This document shows, piece by piece, positions 59,755 through 64,000 of a stretch of DNA of 64,000 nucleotides. The stretch's first letter is position 1, and each line of letters starts with the position of its first letter. A model generated the notes under the pieces. The model was not told the DNA's origin. It saw only the letters and a list, made by a program, of their open reading frames with translations, and did no database searches. Source of the DNA: Ochotona curzoniae (lineage: Eukaryota > Chordata > Mammalia > Lagomorpha > Ochotonidae); contig NW_024466459.1 in NCBI RefSeq assembly GCF_017591425.1, positions 3,038,001 through 3,102,000 of the forward strand, in the 5' to 3' direction. Both the position numbers and the translations under genes were made by a program.

Positions 59755-61730
59755 GATCAAATTGGCTCAAAGCAACTAGGCTGGTAAAATAGAAAAGGAC
59801 CACAAAAGTGAGAAGTGCCGGTGAGTGGTAGCCAGCACACAGACCACAGGCATCAGCCTAGGAGGTTGGAACCTCCTTCCTTTCCCACTGCTTTCGAGGG
59901 GAAAAAACTGAAAACAATAGGATTTGGAGTTTGCTATTTTTATTCACCTTGTCAGTAACTTGGGCTTATCTGTTCAACACAGTCAAGGGCCCTTCAAAGC
60001 CAATGACTTCTATCTAGAAATTTAAGACTGTTCCTGGTCCGTCACAGGAAAATATATGAGGTTATAGTAAGCAATCTTAATATATCTCCATGTATGTGGG
60101 GGTGGGGAGAATAAGCCCTAGAATGAACGTACAATGAAGTTCTTTCTGGAGCTGAACTAAAATCCATCCACAGAAGGCAGCCACTGCACTAACTATGGGA
60201 TTTCCAGGACACTTTTTAAAATACAGCATTACAGAGTCCTTCCTCTACCTCGGCTATTTAGGTCCTTAAAGTAGAATGCATGAAAGGGATTTGTGTTTTG
60301 TTTTCGTTTTTGTTTCTTTGGTCAAGTGATGACAAATGCTCTTCTGGCTAAATATCATTAGCTAAAGGCTGAATGTGCCATGGCCTGTCACACCCTTTGG
60401 CAAACTGCAAATAAGCCAAGTCCTCAAGGGCTTTGCCTTCCACCTGTGGGCTCCCCAGAATCCAGACTTGAAGGATGTCAACCCGTTGAGCACAAACATA
60501 AAAGGGCAATGAGAACCCCTAAAAAGACAACTTAGTCATTTAAGAGAGATGGTCTCTGGGGTATGACAGCACTTGGCTAGTCTGTGTCATGTGCAGGAGA
60601 GATGGAAATAACTCCGATTCACAACATCTGAGCCCAATTCACTCTAGGGGGGCCTCTTCCAAAACTGTGTGTGCTTGCTCTGGGGAGGGGAAAGCTGCAG
60701 TGCAAACAGGTCCTCTGACCCCTTGGCTCTTCTCCAGCCTACAGACACGTGTCTGTTGATGGGAAAGAGCAAGTCTTGGGTGAACTGTTTTCCAAACTTC
60801 ATTTTCCTAGGAGAATATAACCTCTTTAAAACTCCTTCTTTCCCAAGACTTAGAAGTGCCGTGAATGAGAAACTCCACATTTGCAAACAAGAAACGCTGT
60901 GAGTTTCTTAAGGGTTGAGAAGTAGCAATACTCATCCAGACCACAAACCACAAACAGATTTTCTCTGGCCTTGAAAGCACCTGCTGGCAGGCTGTGTTTT
61001 CCTTTGACCCTCCCTAGCTATTCGCAGTAACGCCCACCCCACTCATGTTTAGGCAAAAAGGCCCTTGTACGTGCTCAGGAGGGGCTTCCCCTGTGGCCAC
61101 TACACAGCCACACTGCCACAGTTACTTCATCTGCATCTCCAACTGCTTGCCCTCCATTCCTCAGCCCCGTCTGGTGGACGTGGGTGGTTTCCTTCCCTTG
61201 GCTGCCTCATCTCTGCGCCCCCATCTCCTATCAGGGCTCCTTCCTCCCTCAAATTCTGGCATCCAGAACACCTTGTTGCAACACATTAAAATGTGAATCG
61301 CCCTCACATTTTAAATAACAACCAGGTCTACTCACTGGTACCATTTTATTTTTTTTTTAATTCTTTATTTTCACTCAACTCTCAATGTATCTGACTTGAA
61401 TGACATCTTTTCAAAAAGGAAAAAAAAATAACCAGCCTCTCGTTTCTTAGTTTCCATGACAACAGTCTCTTGATGTGCCTCCTGATTCTCCAGTTACTCA
61501 TCAGCTGTGTCTTCCTTGAATTCCTCAATGCCCCCCACCAATCCACAGGGTATTCCCCAAGGTAATGCACTGACCTCCCTCTGCGGTAAGCCTTCAAGTA
61601 CAACCTCCAAGTTCACTCCCCTGGGAAGAGCCTTTAGTCTCAAGACTCTCACCACATGCATCTTCATGATTGTTCCCCAAACTGAGGTTTCTCACCCTGA
61701 CCCCCATTTGCCTGACCTCACAGCTACTGA
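59755..61730. other. Unique intronic sequence
   Basis: No family or exon recognised. A (GTTTT)-like run lies at about 60294-60318. Confidence 0.45.
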
Positions 61731-61734
61731 CTGT

Positions 61735-61935
61735 GGGCTTGATGGAGACTAAGCACTTGCTGTAGGCATTTCACACAAGTACCTCACTTAACTCTCGGAA
61801 CTACCTTGTGAGACAGGTGCCAGTCTTTCCATTGTGCAAATGAGCAAAAGAAGATGTAGACATGCTGATGTGGCCAAGGTTGCATAGCTAAGAACCAGGA
61901 GACCTGGAGTGTGGACTCAGGGGACTGGTGTCTAG
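61735..61935 (+). mobile_element. MIR SINE
   Basis: CACTTGCTGTAGGCATTTCA, ACCTCACTTAACTCTCGGAA, CTACCTTGTGAGACAGGTGC, TTCCATTGTGCAAATGAGCA and TGGCCAAGGTTGCATAGCTA. A near-complete MIR in the correct order. Confidence 0.8.
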
Positions 61936-61993
61936 AACTCAAACTTCTACTCAGGGATACAGACTGCTACTCCTCTAAGAATTTTACTTAGGG

Positions 61994-62038
61994 GTGTGTG
62001 TGTGTGTGAGAGAAAGAGAGAGAGAGAGAAAGAAAGAA
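61994..62038 (+). repeat. (GT)n(GA)n compound microsatellite
   Basis: GTGTGTGTGTGTGTGAGAGA followed by (GA)n and (GAAA)n at the pyrimidine-rich end of the following antisense CSINE. Confidence 0.9.
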
Positions 62039-62341
62039 ATATGAAGACAAAAGCAGGCAAGGTAGCAGAGGGAGAGCAGGAGAGCATGCAGGAAAGCATA
62101 TCCCAGTGCCTGCAATGCCTGGGGCTTGGGTGGGCCAGGCTGAAGCCAGGAGTGAGCAGGGAACAGAGGATTCAATCAGGTCCTCCATGTGGCAGGAACC
62201 CAATTGCTTAAGCCATCACCACTGCTTTTCAAGGTCTTTATCAACACTCTGAGTTAGAATTAGGCAGCAAACCAAGGCACTTCAATGCACGACAACAATG
62301 TCTCAACGGGTAATCTTAACTGCTGGGCCAAATGCCTGCCC
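62039..62341 (-). mobile_element. CSINE, older subfamily
   Basis: Antisense copy: GGCTGAAGCCAGGAGTGAGC, TCAGGTCCTCCATGTGGCAG, CCCAATTGCTTAAGCCATCA and TCTTAACTGCTGGGCCAAAT, closing at GCCTGCCC. Confidence 0.83.
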
Positions 62342-62344
62342 TGT

Positions 62345-62820
62345 TCCTTGTTTCTTTTGAAGACTGCTAATGATTCCCTGACCCCAGCCCACTGGCCTGA
62401 CTATGCCATTCATTTCCAGCTCTTACATATCTTGAATATCAGTGGCATCCATTCTGTTGGTCCTCAAACATTAGTCATGCAGAACTAGGTTTCTCTCCTT
62501 CCTCTCTGTTTTTGGTTTGTTTTTACCATTCAGTTTTCCAACAAATCCAACCATCATTAGCTTTCCCCTGCACCACTACAGTAGTTTCTTGCTCAGTCCC
62601 ATCTGATTAAAAAAAATTTTTCAGCCTCTACCTGCCTCACACATCAGCTCAGGGAGTTACACTGATCTCTCAGCCGTGGTGAAAAGAGCCACATCCCTGT
62701 CCAACCCCAGTGTCATGGCCAGAGCCTAGTCCTTTGCAGCACTGGTCCTGTGAAACACACATCTTCATTCTGCAGCACTGAAGCAACTCATGCCATTCTA
62801 ACAAAAAGCTCTTTCAACAT
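62345..62820. other. Unique intronic sequence
   Basis: No repeat family, exon or RNA gene recognised. Confidence 0.45.
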
Positions 62821-62824
62821 CCTG

Positions 62825-62957
62825 AGGGAGACCTGGATTACATTCCTGGCTCCTAGCTTCTCTCTGGTCCAGCCCTGGCTACTGTGGACATTCAGAAAGC
62901 AAACTAGCACACACTGGTGCTCTCTCTCCTTCTCTTTATGCATCTAAAATAAAGCAG
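62825..62957 (+). mobile_element. CSINE 3' half
   Basis: Sense copy starting at GAGGGAGACCTGGATTACAT, then TTCCTGGCTCCTAGCTTCTC and GCTCTCTCTCCTTCTCTTTA, with an AAAATAAAGC end. 5' half missing. Confidence 0.75.
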
Positions 62958-62959
62958 GA

Positions 62960-63470
62960 AATGAGGAAGGGAAGGAAGGAGGAGAAAAATTCTAGACCTT
63001 TACAAGAAGTGTCCAGTATGAGACAGTGCTAGAACTTCTGTGTGTCACAGGTCCGAGAAAGAGGAACACTGAAGCCATGCTATCATGGCAGGGAGCTCAG
63101 AGTATAAGCCCCAAGATGGGAACCCTGCTTGGCCTTTGGGCTCAGCAAAAGCTTCTATCTCATGTTGAATTCAAATGTACGAAGACCCAACCCCACGATC
63201 AATATGTAGCCTTAGAATTTATTGTCATTTCACTCACATGATCAACAGACGCACACAGAGCACACATAAGTTTGAAAGTCAGAATTAGGAAAAGTATGAT
63301 CAAATCCAAGGCAAGTTTGGAACACAAGAGCATAGACATTGCTGGTGGTTTTGTTAAACTAACTGAATAGCTACTATGTTCTAGGTAGGCTTTTAGCACC
63401 TGAAACCATACTGACACTTCATGCTGAAAATAACAAGAAAAGTAATACAATATAGTTTTAAGAATCAGAT
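62960..63470. other. Unique intronic sequence
   Basis: No repeat family, exon or RNA gene recognised. Confidence 0.45.
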
Positions 63471-63472
63471 GG

Positions 63473-63788
63473 GGTCTTGCATTGTAGTTTAATGCATTAA
63501 GCTGATGCATGCAGTGCCAGCATCCCATATGGACACCAGCTCAAGTCATGTCTGCTCCTGATTCAGCTCCCTGCTAATGTGTCAGGGAAAGCAGCAGATA
63601 ATAACTGAAGTGTTTGAATGCCTGCATGTACATAGGAGACCAAGAACAAACTCCTGGCTCCTGGCAAGATCCTGGCCCTCACCCAGCTGTTGTGACCATT
63701 TGGGGAAAGAACCAGAGAATGGAAAAATCTTATCTGCCTCTCTCTCTCTAACTTTGCCTTTCAAGTAAATAAAAGGAATCTTTAAAAC
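63473..63788 (+). mobile_element. CSINE, near full length
   Basis: Sense copy: GGGTCTTGCATTGTAGTTTA head, CCCATATGGACACCAGCTCA, CAAGATCCTGGCCCTCACCC, CCTCTCTCTCTCTAACTTTG and AGTAAATAAAAGGAATC end. Confidence 0.85.
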
Positions 63789-63804
63789 AAAAATCTCATT
63801 GGGA

Positions 63805-63900
63805 ATGAAATTCAAAGAAGTTTTGGTGCAAGAATTTTTTTTTAAATCTACATACATTTTTCATATATTTATTTTCCATGAACTCTTTGAAGACTTTTCC
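63805..63900. mobile_element. Short palindromic mariner-like element
   Basis: TTCAAAGAAGTTTTGGTGCA at one side and TTTTCCATGAACTCTTTGAA at the other, about 95 bp apart. The right end is the same motif, inverted, as the left ends at 2075 and 41522. Confidence 0.55.
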
Positions 63901-64000
63901 TATTACTATAACAGAGAAACAATTATTTTTACTCCTTGGTGTTATAATTTTAATCAAAGTACAGAGAAGTTCTGCAACCTAGCAAATTGTAGAACCACAG

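Overview
The window is mammalian nuclear DNA. It is almost wholly intronic and lies inside PRKCA (protein kinase C alpha), which is transcribed from the minus strand. The anchor is one 83-bp coding exon at 14457-14539 (minus), flanked by a consensus donor and acceptor. It encodes the second half of the first C1 (phorbol ester/diacylglycerol-binding) zinc finger. Everything at higher coordinates (14540-64000) is part of the upstream intron, called intron 2 here by analogy with the human gene. Everything at lower coordinates (1-14456) is part of the downstream intron 3. I found no other exon, promoter or complete gene.

The organism is inferred to be a lagomorph, most likely a pika (Ochotona). 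The dominant repeat is the lagomorph tRNA-derived CSINE, with about 33 recognisable copies. The youngest copies carry the head CACGGTGGCGCAGTGG, a perfect-match target-site duplication and a T-rich/CT-rich 3' end closing in AATAAA-like repeats. That is the pika-type C repeat rather than the rabbit one, judged from memory.

Layout. 1-14456 (intron 3) holds scattered CSINEs, a palindromic mariner-like element broken by a CSINE (2075-2612), a CpG-enriched SINE-free patch (about 6950-7480) and a long L2-type LINE relic (about 11900-13038). 14457-14539 is PRKCA exon 3. 15350-24000 holds two MaLR LTRs (15355-15670 and 23462-23885), MIR and L2 fragments. 24980-35000 holds more CSINEs, short palindromic elements and a clean SINE-in-SINE nest (29118-29799). 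36100-37365 is a 3'-end L1. 38950-51720 is the densest SINE area, with a pair of CSINEs in one reused target (40178-40863) and a 41-bp minisatellite (46844-47155). 51720-64000 holds microsatellites, an antisense L2 (57806-58390), further SINEs, and a palindromic element at the right edge.

There is no operon-like cooperation to describe. Only one exon of one gene is present, and the rest is repeats plus unique intronic sequence. No undescribed biological system is evident. The items most worth a second look are the short palindromic element family, the 41-bp minisatellite, the reused SINE target and a few candidate regulatory patches.
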